Source: Treponema sp. UBA3870
Lineage (GTDB): Bacteria; Spirochaetota; Spirochaetia; Treponematales; Treponemataceae
Length of the DNA stretch: 8,290 bases
Direction of reading: 5' to 3'
NCBI GenBank assembly: GCA_002392275.1
Contig: DGGQ01000025.1
Coordinates: 1-8,290 of the forward strand
The notes under the pieces were generated by a model. It was not told the DNA's origin. It saw only the letters and a list, made by a program, of their open reading frames with translations, and did not search any database. Shown here in pieces: positions 1 through 6,183 of this stretch. Every line of letters begins with the position of its first letter. Position 1 is the first letter of the stretch. The position numbers and the translations under genes are program-made.

Positions 1-2127
1 CCCCTCGGAACCGATTTCCATAAACAAATCAGTACCGCTTGGAACGCTCGTCTTATCAAGATAGCTCATCGCAAGTTTGTCGAACAAGGTGTAGTTGTCA
101 TGGCACTCGGCGTAATGCAACGCAAGTTCCGGTTTTCCGGTCTTGTTCCTTGTTGTAGCGGCTCCCGTAAGACCGTTCTGGATTGCAGGATCGGCAAATT
201 TTCCCTGGACGTGTCCCTGCTTGAATCCACCGAATTCCTTTCCCTTGATTGCATCGCGGAAATCATCATCGAAAGCTCCGTAACCTGTTCCCGAAGTTCC
301 CTCGCCCGCTTTTGTGACTCCGTTTCTGACTCCCGAATTTCCGCCTGTCCAAGGTTCTCCGTAGACCATGACGTTCGGATCAATCTTGCGAAGCTCGTCA
401 TAAATTTCCGCCATAGTCTCGTTTTCGTGGCAGCCCATCAAATCAAAGCGGAATCCGTTTATGTGGTAATCGAGCATCCAGTGTTTGAGCGACTCGATGA
501 CATAAGTTTTTACTACAGAATGATTCGTAGCAATCTCGTTTCCGCAGCCGGATCCGTTCATGTAGTTTCCGTCGGACATGCGGTAAAAATATTCGGGGAC
601 AGTCAAATCATAAAGCGAAGCCTGGCCTGTGCCGCTCGTATGATTGTAGACGACATCCATGTTGACCGCGATTCCAGCGTCATGGAGCTTTGAAATGAGG
701 GTGCGGAATTCTTTTACCGCCTGTGTTCCGTCCTCATAACCGGCTGTCACATAGCGTCCCTCGGGAACATTATAATGGTAGGGATTGTATCCCCAGTTGT
801 AATTTTGATCGATATTCGTTTCGGCATAATCAAACGAAGGAAGAATCTGAACATGGGTCACGCCCAAATCGAGAAGATGATTTATAAAATCCCCGGAATT
901 CGCGAGGTCCAAAAATTTTCCAGTCGAATCGGATACAAAAGCCCTTGACCAGTCGCGCACATGCATTTCGTAAATCACCGCGTCGGAATATTTTTTCGTC
1001 TCGCTTCCTGATTTTCCGAACGGATTATAATAGCCGGACACGCTTCCCCAGGATTTGTCGTTTTCACCGGAAACAAGAGCGTCCGAGTCGGAATTAATGT
1101 CGGCAAGCTGGGATGCGACCGAATCAGCACTGCATGATTTTGCCCAGATATCACAGACATCGCTCGTGGCACCGGGATTTGCAATCCTGTATTTGTAATA
1201 TTTGAATCCCGATATGTCAACGTCGGAAGCAGTCCACACACCTTTGTCGGTCTTTGTCATCTCAATCGATGAATCCTCTTTTGAAAGTCCGCCGCTTGTT
1301 CTGAAAAGAAGGATTTTTACGCTTGAGGCCAAGGGAGCCCACATTTTGAACGAAGCTTTTGATCCGTTGATTTTGACTCCGAAATCAGTGTCGCTTACGG
1401 CATAATAGCTGTCGATTATGTCACCGGTTATCGGGCAGGAGATTTCCTTTCCGCCGTATGAAACCGTGTATGGAGCGTTTTTTATGTTTCCTGATTTTAG
1501 AGTGATTTTACGAATGTTCGCGCTTTCAACTTTTAGGTTTGCGCCGGTTGAATCCGTCACTTTGAGCATTGATTTATCGACCTCCTTTATCCTGCTTGTG
1601 GAAATTGCAATCTCGTTTTCCGACAAAAGACTCGCACCGATTATGCCGGATGAATTCTCGTAGCTCGTATAATACTGCTTTGGATCCGAAAAATTAAAAT
1701 AGAACGTGTTGTATTTTGAAAGTTCCTCCTTCGGAACAATCACGTCATTCGTCTGGGGCGAACCTGAGTCCTGGACAAAAAGAAGCCCGAAATCAAACGC
1801 GGTGTCAAGCTTCATGTCGCAATAAGAACCGTAGGCATCCGATTTTGAAAGAACGAAATCTCCTCCCGGCCATCCGTTCGTGTCGTAATTCGAGTCACCC
1901 CCGGCACCCCTTTTCCATGCCCAAATCTGCCATGTCTGATCAGCAGGCTTATCAAGCAGATAGATTCTCCAGTAACCTTCGTCAGGTCCCTGAACAGACT
2001 CCGCAGATGCAGCTTGCACAGCTGATGCCGGCTGATTTGATTTCCCCGACTTTCCGCAGGCCGCAAGAGTTATTGCCAGTCCGATTGCACATGCGACGGC
2101 AAAAGGATTCCTTGCAAATTTTTTCAT
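1..2127 (-). CDS. Type I pullulanase, GH13 family lipoprotein (partial, C-terminus beyond window)
   Basis: This debranching enzyme should hydrolyse alpha-1,6 links in pullulan, starch or glycogen at the cell surface. The frame is open for 709 codons from the ATG at 2127 to the window edge. A lipoprotein signal peptide ends in the lipobox LAAC with Cys24. Residues about 50-140 resemble a pullulanase-associated carbohydrate-binding domain (WRIYLL, then WQIWAW), followed by a beta-rich linker domain. A CBM48-like domain lies around 250-345 (FKMWAPLAS near 261-269), and the catalytic barrel begins near VIYEMHVRDW (384-393). The pullulanase signature YNWGYNP is at 443-449. GH13 motifs are DVVYNH (491-496), GFRFD with nucleophile Asp562, YGEPW with acid/base Glu591, and CHDN with Asp677. 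All three catalytic acids are present. GGAGGAG four bases before the ATG supports the start. The remaining C-terminal barrel and beta domain are missing only because the window ends. Confidence 0.95.
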   Translation of the reverse strand, partial: MKKFARNPFAVACAIGLAITLAACGKSGKSNQPASAVQAASAESVQGPDEGYWRIYLLDKPADQTWQIWAWKRGAGGDSNYDTNGWPGGDFVLSKSDAYGSYCDMKLDTAFDFGLLFVQDSGSPQTNDVIVPKEELSKYNTFYFNFSDPKQYYTSYENSSGIIGASLLSENEIAISTSRIKEVDKSMLKVTDSTGANLKVESANIRKITLKSGNIKNAPYTVSYGGKEISCPITGDIIDSYYAVSDTDFGVKINGSKASFKMWAPLASSVKILLFRTSGGLSKEDSSIEMTKTDKGVWTASDVDISGFKYYKYRIANPGATSDVCDIWAKSCSADSVASQLADINSDSDALVSGENDKSWGSVSGYYNPFGKSGSETKKYSDAVIYEMHVRDWSRAFVSDSTGKFLDLANSGDFINHLLDLGVTHVQILPSFDYAETNIDQNYNWGYNPYHYNVPEGRYVTAGYEDGTQAVKEFRTLISKLHDAGIAVNMDVVYNHTSGTGQASLYDLTVPEYFYRMSDGNYMNGSGCGNEIATNHSVVKTYVIESLKHWMLDYHINGFRFDLMGCHENETMAEIYDELRKIDPNVMVYGEPWTGGNSGVRNGVTKAGEGTSGTGYGAFDDDFRDAIKGKEFGGFKQGHVQGKFADPAIQNGLTGAATTRNKTGKPELALHYAECHDNYTLFDKLAMSYLDKTSVPSGTDLFMEIGSEG

Positions 2128-2131
2128 TTTT

Positions 2132-2138
2132 CTCCTCC
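2132..2138 (-). promoter_or_regulatory. Ribosome binding site of the pullulanase gene
   Basis: GGAGGAG, read on the minus strand, lies four bases before the ATG at 2127. It is the strongest Shine-Dalgarno sequence in the window and fixes the pullulanase start directly ahead of a typical lysine-containing signal peptide. Confidence 0.85.
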
Positions 2139-2160
2139 AGAGGCATCCCGAAAAAAAAAT

Positions 2161-2185
2161 CGTTTTGCAATGAATTTTCAAAACG
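2161..2185. promoter_or_regulatory. Palindrome in the pullulanase leader (possible operator or hairpin)
   Basis: CGTTTTG at 2161-2167 and CAAAACG at 2179-2185 form a perfect 7-bp inverted repeat around an 11-base centre. It lies between the -10-like box (2195-2200) and the ribosome binding site, just where transcription would begin. That suits a repressor operator for a sugar-controlled gene, or a 5' leader hairpin. The regulator is not known, and the function is inferred from position only. Confidence 0.4.
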
Positions 2186-2194
2186 CCTGCTCCA

Positions 2195-2200
2195 ATTATA
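2195..2200 (-). promoter_or_regulatory. Possible -10 box for the pullulanase gene
   Basis: TATAAT on the minus strand lies about 70 bases before the pullulanase start. No convincing -35 hexamer is found at the usual distance, only a T-rich tract, so the promoter call rests on the -10 match and its position. It falls between the glycosyltransferase relic and the pullulanase, which suggests the pullulanase is transcribed separately from the operon upstream. Confidence 0.35.
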
Positions 2201-2264
2201 ATATAAGTGCGGTAAAAAAAAATGAAGGAAAGTTTTAATTAATATAAGAATTGTTTGAAAATCT

Positions 2265-2450
2265 ATTAGCCGAAGGTGTGTTTATTTGTATTTATGGGTT
2301 CGCGGCTTTTTTTCAGGACTCCAGTCTCTCTGCTTCCGGTGAGGTTGAAAAGTGTGAATTCTGAAATGAGCTAGTCAAAAAAAACTGCACAAAGAATAAT
2401 GCAAGGAATATCAAAATGAAAAACATCTTTCATCACCCAGATTTTTTATG
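2265..2450 (-). pseudogene. Decayed fragment of a second GT8 glycosyltransferase gene
   Basis: The minus strand of this apparently empty gap encodes a broken copy of the middle of the intact GT8 gene next door. Positions 2271-2350 align without gaps to 2735-2814 (about 56 of 80 bases identical by hand count, including a 16-base exact run at 2301-2316). The conceptual peptide contains FNL, ETGVLKKSRE and THe-like HTF segments, in the same order and spacing as FNL, ETGLLKKSRD and LTF at residues 168-193 of the intact protein: about 16 of 27 residues are identical. Farther upstream, KIW (codons at 2437-2445) matches KLW at 131-133 in the same frame after a net 15-base deletion. In-frame stops (TAG near 2371-2373, TAA and TAG just after HTF-G) show that it is dead. 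A weaker match may continue to about 2225. It lies directly downstream of the intact gene, as expected for a decayed tandem duplicate. Confidence 0.75.
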
Positions 2451-2477
2451 CGGTCTTTTTAATCAAACGGCACAGTT

Positions 2478-3314
2478 TTAATGCGAACTTTCAAACACCC
2501 TTTTCAGATAAATATATTCATAAAGTATGTCGTCGAAACATTCGTAGCCGAAAACCTTGTGGACTTTGGTCACCTTCCACTGCTTGATGTTCGCGGTGTG
2601 CGGGAAAGGTGTCCAGAAAAGACGTTTTGAAAAGTGGCGGATTACGGTTTTCTTGTAAAGGAATTTCTGGTCGTTGAACCTCTGGCTGATTTTAAGCTGG
2701 CTTGTGGTGCTTTTGATTATTGCGCTCTCGTCGGCAAAAGTAAGTTTTTTCGTTTTGATAAGGTCGCGGCTTTTTTTCAGAAGTCCGGTTTCCTTGCATT
2801 TTTTCAGGTTGAATAAAATGACACCGGCGTTGATGAACTTTCTGATGAAAAACAAAATCAGCTTTCCGTAATGGTCAGGGGCTGCGGCGTACTCATAATC
2901 CGTCACGTCGATGTCCCAGAGTTTTCTCACGTCATCATTGAAAAGAAGGTCTATGTCAAGGTAAAGGATTTTGTCCGGCATATCGGGAACAAGGTCTGCG
3001 AAAAGGCGGAGCAAGGTATACGGCGAGCAATAGCACTGTTCGTTCGGACAGCCGGAGAATTCTTTCATGTAGATTTCGCCAACATCGATTTTCACAACGG
3101 AATTTTCCGGGTTGTATTTTTTTGCCACTCCGTCAAGGAATTTTATCTGACCGTCGGTGAACGCTTTGTACGCAGGATTGATATGGCTTACATCCATCGT
3201 GTAGATGAAAAATCTGAAAGGCTCTTCTGTTTTCGTCCTCTTGAAAATCGAGAGCATTGTCGTGAGCGCGCCGTCAAAAACTTTGTCGTTTCCGCAGAAA
3301 AGAATATCAATCAT
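2478..3314 (-). CDS. Family 8 glycosyltransferase (divergent)
   Basis: This 278-residue protein should move a sugar from a nucleotide-sugar donor onto a lipid or glycan acceptor in the cytoplasm. The N-terminus (IDILFCGND) starts a GT-A fold. YLDIDLLF carries the metal-binding DXD motif as Asp120-Ile-Asp122, and NAGVILFNL (162-170) matches the conserved NAG segment. Later motifs are degraded: the usual DQD is ADES (194-197) and the usual HYxGxxKPW is HFSKRLFW. It may therefore use an unusual substrate. There is no signal peptide or clear membrane span. It is the last gene of the operon, and its ATG overlaps the end of the preceding acyltransferase gene by 8 bases (ATGATTGA), which implies translational coupling. 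A decayed relative lies directly downstream. The donor and acceptor cannot be named. Confidence 0.85.
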   Translation of the reverse strand: MIDILFCGNDKVFDGALTTMLSIFKRTKTEEPFRFFIYTMDVSHINPAYKAFTDGQIKFLDGVAKKYNPENSVVKIDVGEIYMKEFSGCPNEQCYCSPYTLLRLFADLVPDMPDKILYLDIDLLFNDDVRKLWDIDVTDYEYAAAPDHYGKLILFFIRKFINAGVILFNLKKCKETGLLKKSRDLIKTKKLTFADESAIIKSTTSQLKISQRFNDQKFLYKKTVIRHFSKRLFWTPFPHTANIKQWKVTKVHKVFGYECFDDILYEYIYLKRVFESSH

Positions 3315-4104
3315 CTGTACTCTCCGTTTCTTTTTCCTTCTTTATATATTTGATGACTTCAACCTCATTTTTTTGTGCCGCACTGCACATGGCGTTGTAG
3401 ACTTGGTTTCTCAAGTCCATTCTTTTTTCCTTCGCGCTCAATCCTTCGGGTGGAAAAAAAGGTCCGTCAACATAAGTCACGATTCTCGGTTTCTTTCCGA
3501 ACTTCCGCTTCTGGTATGTGTTGGTGAAACAGAATACCGGGGTATTGTATTGCACAGGATAGCGGAAAGACAAATCGGTGAAGGGTCGAATCTTTGTGTA
3601 GAACGGCCAGATGTGCGCCTCCGGGTAAATCATGATTACGCTTTTTTCGCTGTTCCGCAGTTTGATTGTGTCCATGAAATTTTTTGCGGCATCCATGTTT
3701 CCGGGAAGAGGAAGAGCACCAAGATACGCGGTGGATTTTCTAAGTCCCGGGATGTTCACGTTGTTCGGATGCACAATAACGTAGACAGATTTCGGTATAT
3801 GGACGAAGGTCGGAATCAGCGCGTCGGCAATTGCGTTGGTGTGGTTTCCGTAAGTGAAGTAGCCTGTCTTTTTGTAGGGTTTCAGAACTTCGCGGTTCAC
3901 AATCTTGTGGTGCCACGAAAGTTTCATGTAGACCCATGCAATCGGAAATGCGACGATTCTATAAAGAAAAAAACGCTTGAGCTTCCAGAAAAAAGAGCTG
4001 CTCCCGTATTTATAGTTTCCGTCAATGGAAAGAGCGTCTATCTGCGCAACAGAGAATTCATCGTTTAGTTCGTCTGAATAATAAATAACCTTTCGCTTGT
4101 CCAT
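3307..4104 (-). CDS. PlsC-type lysophospholipid/glycerolipid acyltransferase (PEAH type)
   Basis: This 265-residue protein of the PlsC/LPLAT superfamily should transfer a fatty acyl group to a lysolipid or glycolipid hydroxyl at the inner membrane face. The hydrophobic stretch around 45-62 could associate with the membrane. The catalytic motif is GNHTNAIAD, with His88 and Asp94. That is HX5D and not the classic HX4D. The substrate-binding motif is YPEAHIWPFYTKIRPF (from 160, Glu162), followed by YNTPVFCFTNTYQ, which matches motif IV. The start ATG lies two bases after the stop of the previous gene, with only a weak Shine-Dalgarno upstream, so translation is probably coupled. It differs clearly from the neighbouring acyltransferase, so the two are not recent duplicates. 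It might be the 1-acylglycerol-3-phosphate enzyme, but the operon favours a glycolipid role. Confidence 0.85.
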   Translation of the reverse strand: MDKRKVIYYSDELNDEFSVAQIDALSIDGNYKYGSSSFFWKLKRFFLYRIVAFPIAWVYMKLSWHHKIVNREVLKPYKKTGYFTYGNHTNAIADALIPTFVHIPKSVYVIVHPNNVNIPGLRKSTAYLGALPLPGNMDAAKNFMDTIKLRNSEKSVIMIYPEAHIWPFYTKIRPFTDLSFRYPVQYNTPVFCFTNTYQKRKFGKKPRIVTYVDGPFFPPEGLSAKEKRMDLRNQVYNAMCSAAQKNEVEVIKYIKKEKETESTDD

Positions 4105-4106
4105 GG

Positions 4107-4973
4107 TTAGATTTTGTCACCGCCGATGAAATTCGTGTCATCGCAGTACGTGAGCGGAATTCCATAAAATTTTTCATAGCAGTCCTTCCACTGCCGGAAG
4201 TTGTTTTCCATCATGTCCTTTTCGTTTTCGCGCCTGGACTTGTTTGCGTCCGGATAGATTGCGTCAAGGACATGCAATGTGTATTCCTGGACCGGGAATC
4301 CGTCTCCGTCAATTTTGTCCGTGTCGCGCATGGTGATGAAAAGCGGAATCACAGGGACGTTGTTGTTCACGGCGAACCTGAACGCACCGTTTGTCATCGG
4401 TCGGGGTTTTCTGTAGTTCCACCACATTCCCTGCTCGGCATAGACAAGGAGTTTTTCGCCACGTTTCAAAAGAGTATCCACCGCAGACATGAATTCCTTC
4501 ATCACCGAAAAATTGGAACTGAGCGGAAGAGTATTGCAGTGCCTGAAAAAATATCCGTAGATTCCGGGGAACGAAGTGTAGTTTCCCTCGCGGATTACCT
4601 TGTAGAGCTGCTTCCGCCTTATATATTTTTCAAGGCAATGGTAGATTGCAAAATTGTCGAAGGCATTGAAATGGTTGCAGGTGATTACAGCACCAATGTC
4701 TTTCAGCGCGATAAATTTTTCAAGTCCGTCGACAGGCTTCAAAATCATCTGCCCGGTCTTCACAAGTTTTCTTATAAATCTTCTGGCCTGCGTGTTCACG
4801 AATTTCATCTGAATCCAGCTGGTAAACTTTTTGTTCAGATAGTCGCACTGACCGGGCTGGAGCGGAACTGTCGGTGGATCGTCCTCGACATCCTTGTTCC
4901 ACCACCCCTTTTTTTCGTATTCCTTTATCCGCTCGATTACCGCAAGCCTTTCCGGATTTTTTTCAGCAGCCAC
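4107..4973 (-). CDS. PlsC-type glycerolipid acyltransferase (EQGMWW type)
   Basis: This 288-residue acyltransferase has the classic HX4D catalytic motif in CNHFNAFD (His101, Asp106). The acyl-acceptor motif is YAEQGMWWNY (178-187, Glu180), followed by RKPRPMTNGAFRFA and VPVIPLFIT. An acidic-proline segment, EDDPPTVPL (30-38), precedes the catalytic domain. The start is a GTG codon at 4973, supported by GAGGTGA just upstream. The stop lies two bases before the next acyltransferase gene. It should acylate a lysophospholipid or glycolipid. Two dissimilar acyltransferases side by side could add the two acyl chains of one lipid, which is an inference from the layout. Confidence 0.85.
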   Translation of the reverse strand: MAAEKNPERLAVIERIKEYEKKGWWNKDVEDDPPTVPLQPGQCDYLNKKFTSWIQMKFVNTQARRFIRKLVKTGQMILKPVDGLEKFIALKDIGAVITCNHFNAFDNFAIYHCLEKYIRRKQLYKVIREGNYTSFPGIYGYFFRHCNTLPLSSNFSVMKEFMSAVDTLLKRGEKLLVYAEQGMWWNYRKPRPMTNGAFRFAVNNNVPVIPLFITMRDTDKIDGDGFPVQEYTLHVLDAIYPDANKSRRENEKDMMENNFRQWKDCYEKFYGIPLTYCDDTNFIGGDKI

Positions 4974-4976
4974 AAA

Positions 4977-4983
4977 TCACCTC
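4977..4983 (-). promoter_or_regulatory. Ribosome binding site supporting a GTG start
   Basis: GAGGTGA on the minus strand fills the 14-base gap between the upstream GT8 stop and the GTG codon at 4973. With no ATG nearby in frame, it decides in favour of the GTG start of the acyltransferase. Confidence 0.7.
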
Positions 4984-4987
4984 GCCA

Positions 4988-5995
4988 TCAATCCATCAAG
5001 GCAGCAACTGCCCTCTGGTTTGTGAATCTGGAGAAAACGGACACAGGAAGCCTCCTGCCATTTCTTTCCATCTGGCACAGGTAGTTGTCGGGGTCGGTAG
5101 CGTCACGTACGGCGGTCTCCAGAAGTTTTTTTCCAGCAATCGCATCCCTTAGACGCTCCTCATCGGTGTAAGACCTCTTGATTTCCATTATCTCACCAAA
5201 AAATGGCGACGACTCCGCGTATTTCCAGAAATAGTTCTCATAGTAGACATCATCGTTGAGCCATGGTTTCCAGCTCATCTTGTAGTGGACAATCCTCAGG
5301 TCCCTGTCATCAAAATCGGAATTCTCAAAAGCGGTCTTGTTCCAGCCAAGGTTCAGAAGTTTCACGCGCCCCAGACAGATTACATTCAGATAGTCCTGGT
5401 CCTGCGCGACGGTGAACTTGTATTTTTTCAGAAGCTCCACGAACTGCTCCTCGACATGCTCCTCCCTGAACAGCTTTGAGTTAATCAGAAGGATTCCGGC
5501 CCCAAAATACTCCTTCCACGGAACGCCAAGACATTTTTCGCTATAGAAGCCCAGGTCGTCATCAACATAGACAACCTCCTCCACGGCGGCGGCAACCATA
5601 TTGTTTCCAAGCTCCTGCCTGTAAAGCTCCGACACGTCCCCCGTAACAATAATGTCGCAATCAAGATACACAACCTTGTCGTACTCCGGGAAAAGCGGTG
5701 ATATGAAAAAACGGAAGTAAGTCTCCTTTGAATAATAGTCCCTCATGTGGAACATGCCAGCCATCTTCTTGCACTCCCTTGCGACATCAACAAAAACAAT
5801 GGAGGCATGTCTTGAATACTCGGCAACAACTTCCTTAAGAAGCTCCACGTGCCTTTCGGAAAGTTCGGTTATAAGAATATGGATTTTACAGAAATACTTT
5901 CTGTTCAGATTTTCAAGCATAGACTTGATTGCGACCCCAAGATAAGGGGCATAGTTATCGTTTACAGCAAAAAACACTGGAATGATTTCCTTCAT
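4988..5995 (-). CDS. Family 8 glycosyltransferase (canonical)
   Basis: This 335-residue enzyme has the standard GT8 motif set, as in LPS and cell-surface glycan glucosyl- or galactosyltransferases. PVFFAVNDNYAPYLGVAIKS (6-25) is the nucleotide-binding start. YLDCDIIVTGDVSELY carries the DXD metal site as Asp112-Cys-Asp114. FGAGILLIN (164-172) matches the NAG segment, DQDYLN (199-204) is the acceptor-loop motif, and HYKMSWKPW (237-245) matches the C-terminal HYxGxxKPW motif. A basic tail of roughly 70 residues follows. It is the first gene of the four-gene operon. GGGAG five bases before the ATG supports the start; an ATG at 6000 is out of frame. The sugar and acceptor cannot be determined. 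Confidence 0.92.
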   Translation of the reverse strand: MKEIIPVFFAVNDNYAPYLGVAIKSMLENLNRKYFCKIHILITELSERHVELLKEVVAEYSRHASIVFVDVARECKKMAGMFHMRDYYSKETYFRFFISPLFPEYDKVVYLDCDIIVTGDVSELYRQELGNNMVAAAVEEVVYVDDDLGFYSEKCLGVPWKEYFGAGILLINSKLFREEHVEEQFVELLKKYKFTVAQDQDYLNVICLGRVKLLNLGWNKTAFENSDFDDRDLRIVHYKMSWKPWLNDDVYYENYFWKYAESSPFFGEIMEIKRSYTDEERLRDAIAGKKLLETAVRDATDPDNYLCQMERNGRRLPVSVFSRFTNQRAVAALMD

Positions 5996-6086
5996 TTCAT
6001 CTCCCGTGCCGGAACCACAAAAATTCTGGCAACCACATTTTTACAATTAGACATGTGTTTATCGCTAAAGGTTGCAACATTTTAAA

Positions 6087-6114
6087 AATATAGTCAAGGG
6101 TTATGGCAAAACAA
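6087..6114 (-). promoter_or_regulatory. Possible promoter of the GT8-acyltransferase operon
   Basis: On the minus strand, TTGTTT (6109-6114) and TATATT (6087-6092) are separated by 16 bases and would give a leader of about 85 bases before the ATG at 5995. The match to a sigma-70-type promoter is moderate in an AT-rich region, so the call is tentative. Confidence 0.35.
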
Positions 6115-6129
6115 AATTCTGTATCCATC

Positions 6130-6158
6130 TTGTAAAAACATTGTTTTTTTACTACAAT
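6130..6158 (+). promoter_or_regulatory. Probable promoter of the GAF/HD-GYP gene
   Basis: TTGTAA (6130-6135) and TACAAT (6153-6158) are separated by exactly 17 bases, a good sigma-70-type arrangement. The start site would be near 6165, leaving a leader of about 20 bases before the ATG at 6184. Only a weak AGGA-like ribosome binding site (about 6169-6172) lies in that leader. The -35 box is 15 bases from the opposing -35 box of the divergent operon. Confidence 0.55.
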
Positions 6159-6183
6159 CATAGACGATAGGATTATTATTGAC

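Noticed and set aside
100..693. Plus-strand frame of 197 codons inside the pullulanase
   Set aside because: It lies entirely opposite the GH13 catalytic region, whose frame is uninterrupted and carries all catalytic motifs. No ribosome binding site or family motif supports it.
2416..2433. Inverted repeat ATGAAA/TTTCAT as a terminator for the four-gene operon
   Set aside because: The 6-bp stem is AT-rich and is not followed by a T-run on the minus strand. It is too weak to call a terminator, and no better one was found in the gap.
2416..2481. Small plus-strand frame of 21 codons with an AAGGA sequence eight bases upstream
   Set aside because: It overlaps the glycosyltransferase relic and the stop of the intact GT8 gene, leads to no plus-strand gene, and its composition follows the relic sequence. 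The Shine-Dalgarno match is likely chance.
3205..4068. Long plus-strand open frame opposite the PEAH-type acyltransferase
   Set aside because: It is antisense to a gene with clear catalytic motifs, has no recognisable domain, and arises from the codon pattern of the real gene. The similar plus-strand frame at 4272-5084 is rejected for the same reason.
6029..6075. Inverted repeat GCAACC/GGTTGC in the leader of the GT8 operon
   Set aside because: The arms are only 6 bp with a 35-base centre, which is within chance expectation. There is no riboswitch-like structure around it.
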